Below, in pieces: positions 46,311 through 55,968 of a stretch of 64,000 nt of DNA. Position numbers and translations under genes: made by a program. The DNA is from Methylomonas sp. MK1. GTDB lineage: Bacteria; Pseudomonadota; Gammaproteobacteria; Methylococcales; Methylomonadaceae. Where the stretch lies: positions 3,100,001 to 3,164,000 of the forward strand of contig NZ_AQOV01000001.1 in the NCBI RefSeq assembly GCF_000365425.1, written 5' to 3'. Positions within the stretch are counted from its first letter, which is position 1. Each line of letters begins with the position of its first letter. The notes beneath the pieces are model-generated. The model ran no database searches. It worked only from the letters and a program-made list of their open reading frames with translations, and was not told the origin of the DNA.

Positions 46311-47882
46311 ATGGCAGCCTACGCAACCCTGATTCCCTTATTCCCGTTATTGGCCGCGCTGCTGATCGGCGGCCTGCATTTTTGCCGGATTATCGACGGC
46401 GAGGCCGGCGAGAAAACCACGGCCCGGCTGGCTTTAACGGCTATCAGCCTATCGGTGTTGACCGCCTTAAGCTTATTGATAGCTGATTTATCCGGCCAGC
46501 TTCCCGACTCAGTCTCATACGGTACCTGGCTGCGCAGCGGTTCGCTGATCATAGATTACAAACTGACTACCGGCGGTTTCAGTCTAGCTTTGGCGAGTCT
46601 GTTTTCCTTGCTGTTGCTGGTCGCGATACGTTTCTCGGTGAATTATATGCACCGCGAGACCGGCTTCCATCGTTTCTTTTTCGTGCTGAATTTATTCGCG
46701 GCGGCGATGCTGTTATTGGTGTTATCCGGCAATGCGGTGTTTACCTTTATCGCCTGGGAAATAGCCGGGGTTTGTTCTTACTGGCTGATTGCTTACGCCT
46801 ACTACCGCCCCATCGCAGCGCACAATGCCACGCGGGTGTTTGTGACCAATCGCATCGGCGACGGCGGTTTTATTCTGGCCATTGGCCTGGCTTTGGCTTG
46901 GCTGGAAAATGCCGACTGGCAGACTATTAACCTTAGCGCGGCCGATCTGGAGCCTGGCGACGCCACTTTGCTGGCCTTGAGTTTTGCCGTGGCGGCATTT
47001 GCCAAATCCGCGCAGATTCCCTTCACGCCCTGGCTGGCGCGGGCGATGGAAGGGCCGACGCCGTCCAGCGCCATTTTCTACGGCGGCGCCATGATCCATG
47101 CCGGCGTGTTTTTGATTATCCAGTTAGAGCCCCTGTTTATGCAGGCGCCGCTGGCGATGTCTTTGTTGACTGTGATCGGCGCGTTGACGGCGATTTATAG
47201 CTATTGGGTAGGCTTGAGCCAGACCGATATTAAAAGCTCGCAAATCTTTGCCACCTCCGCGCAACTGGGTTTGATGTTTGTTGAATGCGGCTTGGGCTTT
47301 TGGACTTTGGCGGCTTGGCATCTGTGCGCGCATGCCGTGGTGCGTTGCTATTTGCTGCTCACCGCTCCTTCCATCTTACACAACACCCACGGTCAAGCTA
47401 TCCGACCGGTGGCACCGGCGTTGGCAAATTGTCGCTGGGCATTTATCGCGTCCTTGCAGCGCGGTTGGCTGGAACCGGCCATGGATTGGTTGCTAGTTAA
47501 ACCGGTTTTGCGGTTGGCCAAAGATGTGCGGTATATCGACGAGCACATCGTCGATCCTGCCCTAGGTGCGCCGGCACCGGCGATCAAAGCCGTGTCGTCC
47601 TTGGCGCAATGGGAAGAACAAAAAATGGGTGCCAACCTGAATAGCCAGGAAGATAGTTTCGCGCAAGGCAGCGGTTTGGCCGGCAAACTGGCACAGTGGA
47701 CGGCGGCCTTGCTTAACTGGTTTGAATATCACTTTATTCTGCGCGGCATCGGCCGTGATTCGATTCGGCTCGGCCGGCGTCTGGGTCAGGCCGCCAACCG
47801 TTTCGAGCAATTATTGTTACAGCCGCGCTATCTGGCGTTGTTTGTGTTGATCACCTTGATGGTAGCGCTGGGATACCGATGA
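46311..47882 (+). CDS. dabB: NuoL-like proton-channel subunit (DabB-like)
   Basis: A 523-residue PF00361 protein started at the ATG at 46311, 2 bp after the dabA stop. It carries the NuoL-type N-terminal block (NYMHRETGFHRFFFVLNLF), Glu in TFIAWEIAGVCSYW, Lys in FAKSAQIPFTPWL, a His (MIHAGVFLI) in place of the second Lys and the GLSQTDIKSSQIFATSAQLG segment. It lacks the long lateral helix of complex I NuoL; the C-terminal 130 residues instead form an amphipathic/soluble segment and one last helix. Position and subfamily identify it as the DabB partner. It overlaps the next gene by ATGA. Confidence 0.87.
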   Translation: MAAYATLIPLFPLLAALLIGGLHFCRIIDGEAGEKTTARLALTAISLSVLTALSLLIADLSGQLPDSVSYGTWLRSGSLIIDYKLTTGGFSLALASLFSLLLLVAIRFSVNYMHRETGFHRFFFVLNLFAAAMLLLVLSGNAVFTFIAWEIAGVCSYWLIAYAYYRPIAAHNATRVFVTNRIGDGGFILAIGLALAWLENADWQTINLSAADLEPGDATLLALSFAVAAFAKSAQIPFTPWLARAMEGPTPSSAIFYGGAMIHAGVFLIIQLEPLFMQAPLAMSLLTVIGALTAIYSYWVGLSQTDIKSSQIFATSAQLGLMFVECGLGFWTLAAWHLCAHAVVRCYLLLTAPSILHNTHGQAIRPVAPALANCRWAFIASLQRGWLEPAMDWLLVKPVLRLAKDVRYIDEHIVDPALGAPAPAIKAVSSLAQWEEQKMGANLNSQEDSFAQGSGLAGKLAQWTAALLNWFEYHFILRGIGRDSIRLGRRLGQAANRFEQLLLQPRYLALFVLITLMVALGYR

Positions 47883-49420
47883 ATACCCCTATTGTTTTCT
47901 GGCATGCAGTGGCGGCTGTGCCGCTGTTAACGGTGTTGACGTTGGTGCCGTTGCTGACCATGTTGGCGGTGGTATTCGCCAAGCCGATTTATAGCGTACG
48001 GCTGGCCTTTGGCGGCGCGCTGCTAAACGTGGTGCTCAGCATTTATTTGTTGCTGATATTCGATTCGGAAACCCCCGGCATCCATCTTGCCGAACATTTT
48101 CAATTGCTGGGGATGAACTATCGGGTTGGTGTGGACGGCACCAATATTCTGTTTATTCCGCTGACGGCAATTTTAGGTTTGCTGGCGCTGGTGTATACCC
48201 TGATCACCCGGCATCGCAATGATCGTCTGTTTATCGCCTGCTTACTGGCCTATCAAGGCATTTTAATCGGTGCCTTTGCGGCACTAAACACCCTGCAATT
48301 CTGGTTCTGGTGCTTGCTGGAACTGGTGCCGGTGGTGTTATTAACGGTGTTCGCCGGTACCGGCAAACAGCGCAACCAGGTAGTGAAATCGGTATTGCAA
48401 TACTGGCTGTCCGGTCTGGCGATGAGTCTGGCCGGTTTTGTGCTGTTGAGCTTTGGTTTGGCGCAAAACGGGCTGGATCTAAGTTTTGATTGGTTAACCT
48501 TGAAACATCACAACCTGGCGATTCCCAACGAAACCCTGATCTTTATCCTGCTGTTTTTCGGCTTTGCCATCCGCATGCCGCTGTTTCCGTTTCACGCCTG
48601 GCTACCCTTGCTGGCCGAACACGGCACGGCTGCCAGCGCGGCGATTTTTCTAACCGGCTTGAAGCTGGGCATTTACGCCTTGATCCGCTTCATTCTGCCG
48701 CTAGTGCCCGGCGCCGCCGAGCAGTGGGTGCATTTTGTCGTCGATCTGGGCTTGATAGGCATTTTTTACGGCGCCTTGCTGGCACTGATGCAAATCAATA
48801 TGCGCCGGCTATTGGCGTTTGCGGTGATCAGTCATACCGGCATGTTGGTGATAGGTGTGTTTTCCTTCAACGATTTTGCGTTGGAAGGCAGTATTCTGCT
48901 GTCGATAGCTTACGGTCTGGCGACTGCCGGCATGCTGTTCAGTATCGGTTTGATTTACGAACGCACTCGTACGTCCTTTCTGCCGCGTTTGGGCGGTTTG
49001 TTCGAGACCAATTCGACGATTGCCTTGCTGTTTTTGATTTCCGCGCTCAGCACCATGGTCATGCCCGGCACGCCGGGTTTTGACGCGGCGCATTTGTTGA
49101 TCGAGGGCACCATCGAGGAACACGGTTGGTATATCGCGATTGCGATTTTGCTGGGTAACGTGCTGGGCGCGGCTTTTTTGCTCTGGGCGTTTCAGCGGCT
49201 GTTCATTGCGCATCCCAAACGCTTCGTGCAGCCCTACGGCAGCATTCATCACCCGGTGTTAAAAGAACGGATTATCGCTGTGACTATTTGCGGCTTGCTG
49301 ATCGGCACCGGTTTTTACACCACCCCCTGGCTGAAATATATCGATCAGGAAGCCAAGGAAATCGGCGAACATTATCCGGAACATCACAGCCACCACATGA
49401 ACGGCCCGCACCATGATTGA
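47879..49420 (+). CDS. NuoM/NuoN-like subunit with altered channel residues
   Basis: A 513-residue PF00361 membrane protein with about 14 helices and a His-rich C-terminus. The Glu in FWCLLELVP and the Lys in TGLKLGIYALIR remain. The usual Lys of the GFAxKxPLFPFHxWLP helix is Arg (GFAIRMPLFPFHAWLP) and the last-channel Glu of PGxxGFxxE is changed (PGTPGFDAAH). This suggests a specialised or weakened proton path. It overlaps dabB by 4 bp and the next NuoM-like gene by 8 bp, so all three should be made together. Confidence 0.82.
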   Translation: MNTPIVFWHAVAAVPLLTVLTLVPLLTMLAVVFAKPIYSVRLAFGGALLNVVLSIYLLLIFDSETPGIHLAEHFQLLGMNYRVGVDGTNILFIPLTAILGLLALVYTLITRHRNDRLFIACLLAYQGILIGAFAALNTLQFWFWCLLELVPVVLLTVFAGTGKQRNQVVKSVLQYWLSGLAMSLAGFVLLSFGLAQNGLDLSFDWLTLKHHNLAIPNETLIFILLFFGFAIRMPLFPFHAWLPLLAEHGTAASAAIFLTGLKLGIYALIRFILPLVPGAAEQWVHFVVDLGLIGIFYGALLALMQINMRRLLAFAVISHTGMLVIGVFSFNDFALEGSILLSIAYGLATAGMLFSIGLIYERTRTSFLPRLGGLFETNSTIALLFLISALSTMVMPGTPGFDAAHLLIEGTIEEHGWYIAIAILLGNVLGAAFLLWAFQRLFIAHPKRFVQPYGSIHHPVLKERIIAVTICGLLIGTGFYTTPWLKYIDQEAKEIGEHYPEHHSHHMNGPHHD

Positions 49421-50984
49421 TAATTTCCCTTGGCTGTCCTTGTGTCTGGCTTGGCCGCTACTGGGAGCGCTGTCGCTGGTATTCATCCGGGATGGCCAGT
49501 TAGCCAAGCGCGGTGCATTACTGGTAGCCGTTGTCGAATTGCTTTTTACCATCGCCGCGGCTTGGGTTTTCGATACTGCGCGCGGCGATTTTCAGTTGCT
49601 GGAAGACTATCCCTGGATACCCGGCCTGAATATTCACTATCAACTCGGTGTAGACGGTATCTCGATACTGTTCTTGCCGATGACTGCCTTGCTGACGCTG
49701 ATGACTTTGTTGGCCAGCTGGAATAGCGTACAACGACTAAACCGCTTTCAGTTGGCGCTGATGCTGGCACTGGAAAGCGTGACCATCGGCGTGTTCACGG
49801 CTCTGGACCTAGCCTTGTTCTTCCTGTTTTGGGAGCTAACCTTGCCGCCGATTTTCTTCCTGATCGGTTTATGGGGGATCGGCGCCGAGCGACGGCATGC
49901 GGCGATGAAATATACCTTGTACATGTTATTCGGCGGTGTGCCCTTGTTGTTCGGGATTATTTTGTTGGCGATTAATCATGCGCACTATACCGGGGGGGCG
50001 ATTCCGCAGGATTTGGCTTTCAGTCTGCCGGTGTTGTTGAACACACCGATACCCGAGTCGGCGCAAGGCTTGATTTTTTTGTTGCTGATTTTGGGGTTTG
50101 CGGTAAAAGCGCCGTTACTGCCCTTCCACACCTGGTTGCCGACCACGGCAATGGAGGCACCGACTTTTCTGAGCGCCTTGCTGGTCGGCTTGAAATTGGG
50201 CGTTTACGGCATCATTCGCTTTGCGATACCACTGGCTCCGCAAGCGGGTCTGGAGCATCGCTGGCTGTTGGCGATACTCGGTGCGGTAACGCTAATTTAC
50301 GGTGCCTTGATCGCGTTGCAGCAAACCAATCTGCGCCGCTTGTTGGCTTATTCCAGCATTAGCCATGTCGGGTTGGTGATTGTCGGTATCGCCACTTTTA
50401 ATCTGCAAGGTTTACAGGGCGCGGTCATGCAGTTGCTGAATTTCGGCATTGTCGCCGGTAGCTTGATGCTAATCGCCGGCATGATTCAGCAACGTTTGGG
50501 TAGTACCGATTTGGTTCATCTCGGCGGCTTGGCCAAGCCCATGCCGCGGCTGACCGTCTTATTCTTTGTATTTGCGCTGTCCAGCATCGGCGTGCCCGGC
50601 ACGAATGGCTTCCCGGCCGAATTACTGATGGTTCTCGGCGCTTTGCAAGCCTATCCGGCACTGGCGATGGTGGCTTTGTTCGGTGCGGTATTGGGCGCGG
50701 CGTATCTGTTGGGTTTTGTCAGACGAGCATTTTTCGGCCCGGTTGTGCACGACAGCGTAGCCAAAGCACAGGATCTGCGTCCCCGTGAGCTGATACTGTT
50801 GGTCGTGCCTGCGCTGCTGGTATTGGTGATAGGCCTTTATCCGCAATGGCTGTTGTCCTGGCAAGAAACCAGTTTGCAGTCCTGGTGGCAGCGGTTAAGC
50901 GTGGCGGTTCCGCAGGCGACAACGGAATCGAAACTCACGCAGAGAACCACAATTTCAGGTGCGCAGAGCGAGGGTTCAATATAA
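49413..50984 (+). CDS. NuoM-like proton-channel subunit, last of four
   Basis: A 523-residue PF00361 protein with the full set of channel charges: Glu in FFLFWELTLPPIF, Lys in FAVKAPLLPFHTWLP, Lys in GLKLGVYGIIR and Glu in GTNGFPAELLMVLG. It resembles NuoM of complex I most closely among the four. The start lies inside the 3' end of the previous gene (8-bp overlap). It closes the tightly packed dabA-dabB-NuoM-NuoM unit; a carbonic anhydrase gene with its own possible promoter follows 148 bp on. Confidence 0.87.
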   Translation: MIDNFPWLSLCLAWPLLGALSLVFIRDGQLAKRGALLVAVVELLFTIAAAWVFDTARGDFQLLEDYPWIPGLNIHYQLGVDGISILFLPMTALLTLMTLLASWNSVQRLNRFQLALMLALESVTIGVFTALDLALFFLFWELTLPPIFFLIGLWGIGAERRHAAMKYTLYMLFGGVPLLFGIILLAINHAHYTGGAIPQDLAFSLPVLLNTPIPESAQGLIFLLLILGFAVKAPLLPFHTWLPTTAMEAPTFLSALLVGLKLGVYGIIRFAIPLAPQAGLEHRWLLAILGAVTLIYGALIALQQTNLRRLLAYSSISHVGLVIVGIATFNLQGLQGAVMQLLNFGIVAGSLMLIAGMIQQRLGSTDLVHLGGLAKPMPRLTVLFFVFALSSIGVPGTNGFPAELLMVLGALQAYPALAMVALFGAVLGAAYLLGFVRRAFFGPVVHDSVAKAQDLRPRELILLVVPALLVLVIGLYPQWLLSWQETSLQSWWQRLSVAVPQATTESKLTQRTTISGAQSEGSI

Positions 50985-51019
50985 CTTTTGCTTTAGCCCA
51001 GATTTAGATCGCAAAGCAA

Positions 51020-51047
51020 TTGCTATATAGTTTCGATTCGATATAGT
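51020..51047 (+). promoter_or_regulatory. Candidate promoter for the carbonic anhydrase-SulP pair
   Basis: TTGCTA (51020-51025) and TATAGT (51042-51047) with 16 bp between them; TATAGT also occurs at 51026-51031, giving a short direct repeat. The leader would be about 80 nt. It would allow the carbonic anhydrase to be made independently of the dab genes. Confidence 0.4.
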
Positions 51048-51132
51048 ATTACCGATAAACGCACATTCTTTTGAATAACCCGTTCCGGATACGCTCCAGA
51101 ACGCATAGTGATAGAAAATAAGGACACCCATT

Positions 51133-51765
51133 ATGATTACGCCCACGAAATTACTACTTGAAAACAAAGCCTGGTCGGAAGAAGTCAGTAGAAAAGACCC
51201 CGAATTTTTTGTCCAGTTGGCCAAAGAACAAAAGCCCGACTTTTTGTGGATAGGCTGCTCGGATAGCCGAGTGCCCGCTGAGACAGTCGTCAACGCCAAG
51301 CCCGGCGAAATTTTTGTGCATCGCAATATTGCCAATCAGGTCATCGTCACCGATTTCAATTGTCTGAGCGTTTTGCAATATGCCATTTCGGTCTTAAAAG
51401 TTAAGCACGTTATCGTTTGCGGCCATTACGGCTGCGGCGGCGTAAAAGCGGCCTTGCAGCCGCAAAAATCCGATCTGGTTATCACCAATAAATGGTTGCT
51501 GCACATTAAAGATATATACCGTTTGCATCAGGAAGAGCTTGAGTCTATTCCGCCGGAGAAAAAAACGGATCGCCTGATCGAGCTGAATATCATCGAGCAA
51601 GTTTATCGCCTAGCGCACACCTCGATTATTCAGTCGGCCTGGAAACACGGGCACAAACCCACTTTACATGGCTGGGTATACGGCCTGAACGACGGCTTGA
51701 TCAATGAATTGATCAAACTCGACCATAACACGCAAATCAATCCGATTTACCGCTATGCCGACTAG
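51133..51765 (+). CDS. can: Beta-class carbonic anhydrase
   Basis: A 210-residue beta-CA. Zinc ligands C42, H98 and C101 (IGCSDSRVP and CGHYGCGG) and the Asp44-Arg46 dyad are in place, so it should interconvert CO2 and bicarbonate. No signal peptide, so cytosolic. It sits between the dab genes and a SulP transporter, a setting that points to carbon supply. RBS AAGGA lies about 10 bases before the ATG. Confidence 0.95.
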   Translation: MITPTKLLLENKAWSEEVSRKDPEFFVQLAKEQKPDFLWIGCSDSRVPAETVVNAKPGEIFVHRNIANQVIVTDFNCLSVLQYAISVLKVKHVIVCGHYGCGGVKAALQPQKSDLVITNKWLLHIKDIYRLHQEELESIPPEKKTDRLIELNIIEQVYRLAHTSIIQSAWKHGHKPTLHGWVYGLNDGLINELIKLDHNTQINPIYRYAD

Positions 51766-51797
51766 CATCCGGATTTTCGCAACGACTGGGTAAACCA

Positions 51798-53357
51798 ATG
51801 AAATCTCAATTGAATTCTTATATGAAACATCTGCACCAGGACTTACCGGCCGGTATCGTAGTCTTTCTGGTGGCTTTACCGTTATGCCTGGGGGTTGCAT
51901 TAGCGTCCGGTGCGCCTTTGTTTTCCGGGATTATTGCCGGCTTGGTGGGCGGTATTCTGGTTTCCTGGGCCAGCGGCTCGCAATTGAGCGTTTCCGGACC
52001 GGCAGCCGGATTGACGGTTATCGTCTTCGAAGCCATCGAAACCCTGGGTGGCTTTGGCGGTTTTTTGCTGAGCGTGGTGCTGGCCGGCGGCTTGCAAATA
52101 GTGCTGGGCTTTTTGAAAGCCGGGGTGATTGGTGCATTTTTTCCGGCTTCGGTAATTAAAGGCATGCTGGCGGCGATTGGCTTGATTTTGATCATCAAGC
52201 AAACGCCGCATGCCACCGGTTACGATACCAGCTTCGAAGGCGATGAAAGTTATATGCAGGAGAGCGCGGGATCGAGCTTTTTTGAATTGTCGGAGGCCTT
52301 GGAAGCGATAACCCCCGGCGTGACTATCGTCAGTGCCGTGGCGCTATTGATTTTGATCGTTTGGGATTCCGGATTTATCAAGCAGTTCAAACTTTTAAAG
52401 CTGATTCCCGGTCCGTTGCTGGCCGTTATTTGGGGTGTCAGTTTCAACGCGCTGGCTTTGCGTTTTGCGCCCGATATGATGATTGGCGAAAAACACCTGG
52501 TATCGCTTCCCGAGTTGGGCAGTACCGCCAACTTTATCAACCAATTGCGCCTGCCGGATTTCAGTTATTTCAGCAATCCGAAAATTTACAGCGTAGCGGT
52601 GACCATTGCGATTATCGCCAGCCTGGAAACCTTGCTGAGCATAGAGGCGGTCGATAAATTGGACCCGCACAAACGCGTTGCGCCTACCAATCGGGAGCTT
52701 AAAGCCCAGGGCCTGGGCAACATGGTCAGCGGCTTGATGGGCGGCCTACCGATTACCGCCGTGATCGTGCGTAGTTCGGCCAATATCAATGCCGGCGGCC
52801 AGACCAAAATAGCGTCATTCTTACACGGCGTTTTGCTATTGGTCAGCGTGCTGTTTTTTGCGAAATATTTGAACATGATTCCGCTGGCCTGTTTGGCGGC
52901 AATTCTGCTGCAAACCGGCTACAAACTAGCGAAGCCGGCACTGTTCGTGGAGTTTTATCGCAAGGGCTGGAATCAGTTCGCGCCGTTTGCGATTACCGTT
53001 GTGGCGATTTTATTCACTGACCTGTTGCTGGGTATTGCCATCGGTATGGCTGCCGGATTCTACTTCGTCTTGAAAGCCAACTTCCATGCGGCGATTACCT
53101 TGACCCAGCACGGCGACCATTATTTATTGCGCCTGCATAAGGATGTCTCCTTCTTGAATAAGGCCTTGCTACGCAAGCATCTATCCGCCATACCCAATGA
53201 TTGTGAATTGCTGATTGACGGCTCCAAAGCGTTGTTCATCGATCAAGACATCATTGAAACCATCGCGGATTTTCTACTGGCCGCGCGGGATCGCGGTATT
53301 AATTTAGAAATCCAGGGCTTTAGCGTCTCATGTGACATTTCTTCGTCCGCTCACTAA
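51798..53357 (+). CDS. SulP-family anion (bicarbonate/sulfate) transporter
   Basis: A 519-residue SulP transporter: membrane region (about residues 12-430) starting DLPAGIVVFLVALPLCLGVALASG, the SGPAAGLTVIV motif, LETLLSIEAVDKLDPHKR and a short STAS-like cytosolic end (about 440-515). SulP proteins next to carbonic anhydrases often carry bicarbonate (BicA-like). With a CA gene 32 bp upstream and dab genes before that, bicarbonate is the most likely substrate, but sulfate cannot be excluded from sequence. Confidence 0.88.
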   Translation: MKSQLNSYMKHLHQDLPAGIVVFLVALPLCLGVALASGAPLFSGIIAGLVGGILVSWASGSQLSVSGPAAGLTVIVFEAIETLGGFGGFLLSVVLAGGLQIVLGFLKAGVIGAFFPASVIKGMLAAIGLILIIKQTPHATGYDTSFEGDESYMQESAGSSFFELSEALEAITPGVTIVSAVALLILIVWDSGFIKQFKLLKLIPGPLLAVIWGVSFNALALRFAPDMMIGEKHLVSLPELGSTANFINQLRLPDFSYFSNPKIYSVAVTIAIIASLETLLSIEAVDKLDPHKRVAPTNRELKAQGLGNMVSGLMGGLPITAVIVRSSANINAGGQTKIASFLHGVLLLVSVLFFAKYLNMIPLACLAAILLQTGYKLAKPALFVEFYRKGWNQFAPFAITVVAILFTDLLLGIAIGMAAGFYFVLKANFHAAITLTQHGDHYLLRLHKDVSFLNKALLRKHLSAIPNDCELLIDGSKALFIDQDIIETIADFLLAARDRGINLEIQGFSVSCDISSSAH

Positions 53358-53400
53358 TGCAAAACCGGCTACTTTAAGCCGCTACCAATGCAAAGTTGCT

Positions 53401-53439
53401 AATCGGTTTCGGAAAAAGCCGCGCCGAAACCGATTTTTT
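53401..53439 (+). terminator. Strong intrinsic terminator after the SulP gene
   Basis: AATCGGTTTCGG (53401-53412) and CCGAAACCGATT (53424-53435) form a perfect 12-bp stem with an 11-nt loop, followed by a T-run to 53439. It closes the plus-strand carbon-uptake island. Confidence 0.9.
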
Positions 53440-53604
53440 GACGCATGTATTTCGGGTGTTTTTGATAGCGGAGTCTAGTTGATAAACTCCGCCTTGCTAA
53501 AAATCTGGTCAGTCGGCTTTTAATCGCTTAGCCCTATAATAGCCGGGGCGGTTGGCGACTTTCGCCTCGCCAATTTTTCCGATCTCCCCGAGGCTATATC
53601 AACC

Positions 53605-55968
53605 ATGTCCAGAATGCGCGTCGCCTTCTTGTCGATTACCGGTGTTATTTTCAGCGGAATTGCTTTGATAATAGGGCTGTTGCTGGCATCTCTGCCCGCC
53701 GAAAATGGCGAGGTGGTTTTGCCCGGCCTTTCCAGTCAAGCCAGCGTTAAAAGCGATACGTTCGGCGTGCCGGAAATCGAAGCAACGCAGCGGGAAGACG
53801 CCTATCGTGTGCTGGGCTACTTGCATGCCCGCGACCGTTTGTTTCAGATGGAATTGATGCGCCGCAAAAGCACCGGACGCCTAGCCGAGCTGTTTGGCGC
53901 CAAGGCACTGGATGCGGACCGCAAACAACGCGTCTATCAAATGGACCGCGCCGCGCAACGCATCGTTACCGATTTGCCGCCGGCCCAACGTCTGGCATTG
54001 CAGGCTTATGTCGATGGGGTGAATCAATTCATCGACCATGCCCGTGTCCTGCCGCCGGAGTTTCTGGCGCTGCGCCACCGCCCCGAGACGTGGCGCCCCG
54101 AAGACAGCATTCTCGTGGTGTTGGCGATGTTTCAAACCCTGAACGGCCAGGAACAGGACGAGCGCATGGTCAGCGTCATGGCTCGCGCACTGCCTCAGGA
54201 GCTGGTGACGTTTTTGACGCCGGATACCGATCCCTACGCCAAGGAATTGGTCGGCGGCAGCCAACCGCGCCGCTTCCAGCCAGCGATTCCGCTTGAGGCG
54301 CTGGCCAGCCTGCCCGGCAGCGATTCAACGTTGGCACTTAATCAAGCAGTGGATGCCGAAAACGTGGTGTCCGGATCCAACAACTGGGTGGTCGCCGGCA
54401 GCAAAACCAGCGATGGCCGGGCGATGATTGCCAACGACATGCACTTGGCGCTGAATGTGCCCAACATCTGGTACCGCGCCGATCTGAACTACGACAATCG
54501 CCATATCTACGGCATCACCTTGCCCGGCGTACCCGCCGTAATCGTCGGCGGCAACGATGATGTGGCCTGGGGCTTTACCAATGTCACCGGCGACTTCCTG
54601 GATTTGATCCGCCTGGACGTCGATCCGGCCCATCCCGGCCAATATCGCACGCCGCATGGCTGGCAAGCATTTACCGAACACCAGGAAACCATTCGGGTTA
54701 AAGGCGAGCCCGACGTGACGCTGACCTTGCGCGACAGCGAATGGGGGCCGGTATCGGATCAAGATTTACTGGGTCAGCCAGTGGCGATCAAATGGACTGC
54801 GCTTGAGCCGCACTTTGTGGACCTGGGCCTGATGGATATGGACCAAGCCCGTAATACCCAACAAGCCGTGGCGATAATGAATCGGTTCGGCGGGCCGCCG
54901 CAGAATGTGGTGATTGCTGATCGTGACGACCATATCGCTTGGACTTACATGGGGCGCTTCCCCAAGCGCCGCGGATTCGACGGTCTGATCAGCCAGTCTT
55001 GGGCCGACGGCAACCTTGATTGGGCTGGCTCTATCCCTCCCGATGAATTGCCACGGCTGCTAGACCCGGCGGACGGTTTTATTGTCACCGCCAACAATCG
55101 TACCCTGGGCCGGGATTATCCTTATGTGATCGGCCATAACTGGTCCTTGAGCTATCGGGCGCACCGCATCGAGGAATTGCTGAAAAGTCGCAATGGCCTG
55201 ACCGAACAAGATTTGCTGGCAATCCAACTGGATACCCGCAGTGAAGTTCTGGCGTTTTATCGGCAATTGGCACTGGACGCTTTAGACCATCTGAGCGACG
55301 CGGACGACGGTTTGCAAAAAGCCCGCAACGCCATCGCGGCCTGGGACGGCTATATGCAAACCGATAGCCTAGGCGCGCCAATCTTGAGTGAATTCCGAAC
55401 CCGCCTCGCCGGCGCAGTGTTTGAAAAAGTGGTCGCTGCTAGCCAAACGCTGGACCCGCAATTTCGTTACGCCTGGCGGGAAATGGAAACGCCGCTCCGG
55501 CAATTGCTGACACAACGGCCCAAGGGTGTGCTGAATCGGCGTTATCAAGACGATTGGCAGGCCATGATCGTGGCAACCTTGCGGCAAACCGTGCAAGCGC
55601 TGCGTGAGAAATATCCCGCTGTCGAACCCGATCAACTGACCTGGGGTATGACCCACCCGGTTAATTTACGCCACCCGTTCAGCAAAGTAGCGGCTGTGTT
55701 GAGCGGCGTACTGGACATGCCCGCCTTCGACAGCGACGGCTGCGCCAGCGTATGCGTCAAGGTCATGGACAACGCCCATGGCGCCAGCGAACGGCTGGTC
55801 TTGTCGCCCTCCCACCCGGAAGCCGCCATATTCCACATGCCGGGCGGCCAGTCCGGCCACCCTTTATCAGCACATTACCGCGACCAGCAGAATTTTTGGC
55901 GGGATGGAGTGGCCTTGCCGTTGCGGTCGGCGAAGGCTGAGGAGGTGTTGCAGTTTGTGCCGCAATGA
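53605..55968 (+). CDS. Penicillin acylase family Ntn hydrolase
   Basis: A 787-residue precursor with an N-terminal membrane or signal helix (about residues 8-28), alpha-subunit part (DTFGVPEIEATQREDAYRVLGYLHARDRLFQMEL), a spacer and the catalytic Ser258 in SGSNNWVVAG, which becomes the N-terminus of the beta subunit after self-cleavage. Asn and Arg/Trp blocks (ANDMHLALNVPNIWY, GVPAVIVGGNDDVAWGFTN) follow. Homologues cleave amide bonds in acylated compounds, including acyl-homoserine lactones in some species; the substrate here is unknown. It stands alone after the carbon island. Confidence 0.92.
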   Translation: MSRMRVAFLSITGVIFSGIALIIGLLLASLPAENGEVVLPGLSSQASVKSDTFGVPEIEATQREDAYRVLGYLHARDRLFQMELMRRKSTGRLAELFGAKALDADRKQRVYQMDRAAQRIVTDLPPAQRLALQAYVDGVNQFIDHARVLPPEFLALRHRPETWRPEDSILVVLAMFQTLNGQEQDERMVSVMARALPQELVTFLTPDTDPYAKELVGGSQPRRFQPAIPLEALASLPGSDSTLALNQAVDAENVVSGSNNWVVAGSKTSDGRAMIANDMHLALNVPNIWYRADLNYDNRHIYGITLPGVPAVIVGGNDDVAWGFTNVTGDFLDLIRLDVDPAHPGQYRTPHGWQAFTEHQETIRVKGEPDVTLTLRDSEWGPVSDQDLLGQPVAIKWTALEPHFVDLGLMDMDQARNTQQAVAIMNRFGGPPQNVVIADRDDHIAWTYMGRFPKRRGFDGLISQSWADGNLDWAGSIPPDELPRLLDPADGFIVTANNRTLGRDYPYVIGHNWSLSYRAHRIEELLKSRNGLTEQDLLAIQLDTRSEVLAFYRQLALDALDHLSDADDGLQKARNAIAAWDGYMQTDSLGAPILSEFRTRLAGAVFEKVVAASQTLDPQFRYAWREMETPLRQLLTQRPKGVLNRRYQDDWQAMIVATLRQTVQALREKYPAVEPDQLTWGMTHPVNLRHPFSKVAAVLSGVLDMPAFDSDGCASVCVKVMDNAHGASERLVLSPSHPEAAIFHMPGGQSGHPLSAHYRDQQNFWRDGVALPLRSAKAEEVLQFVPQ

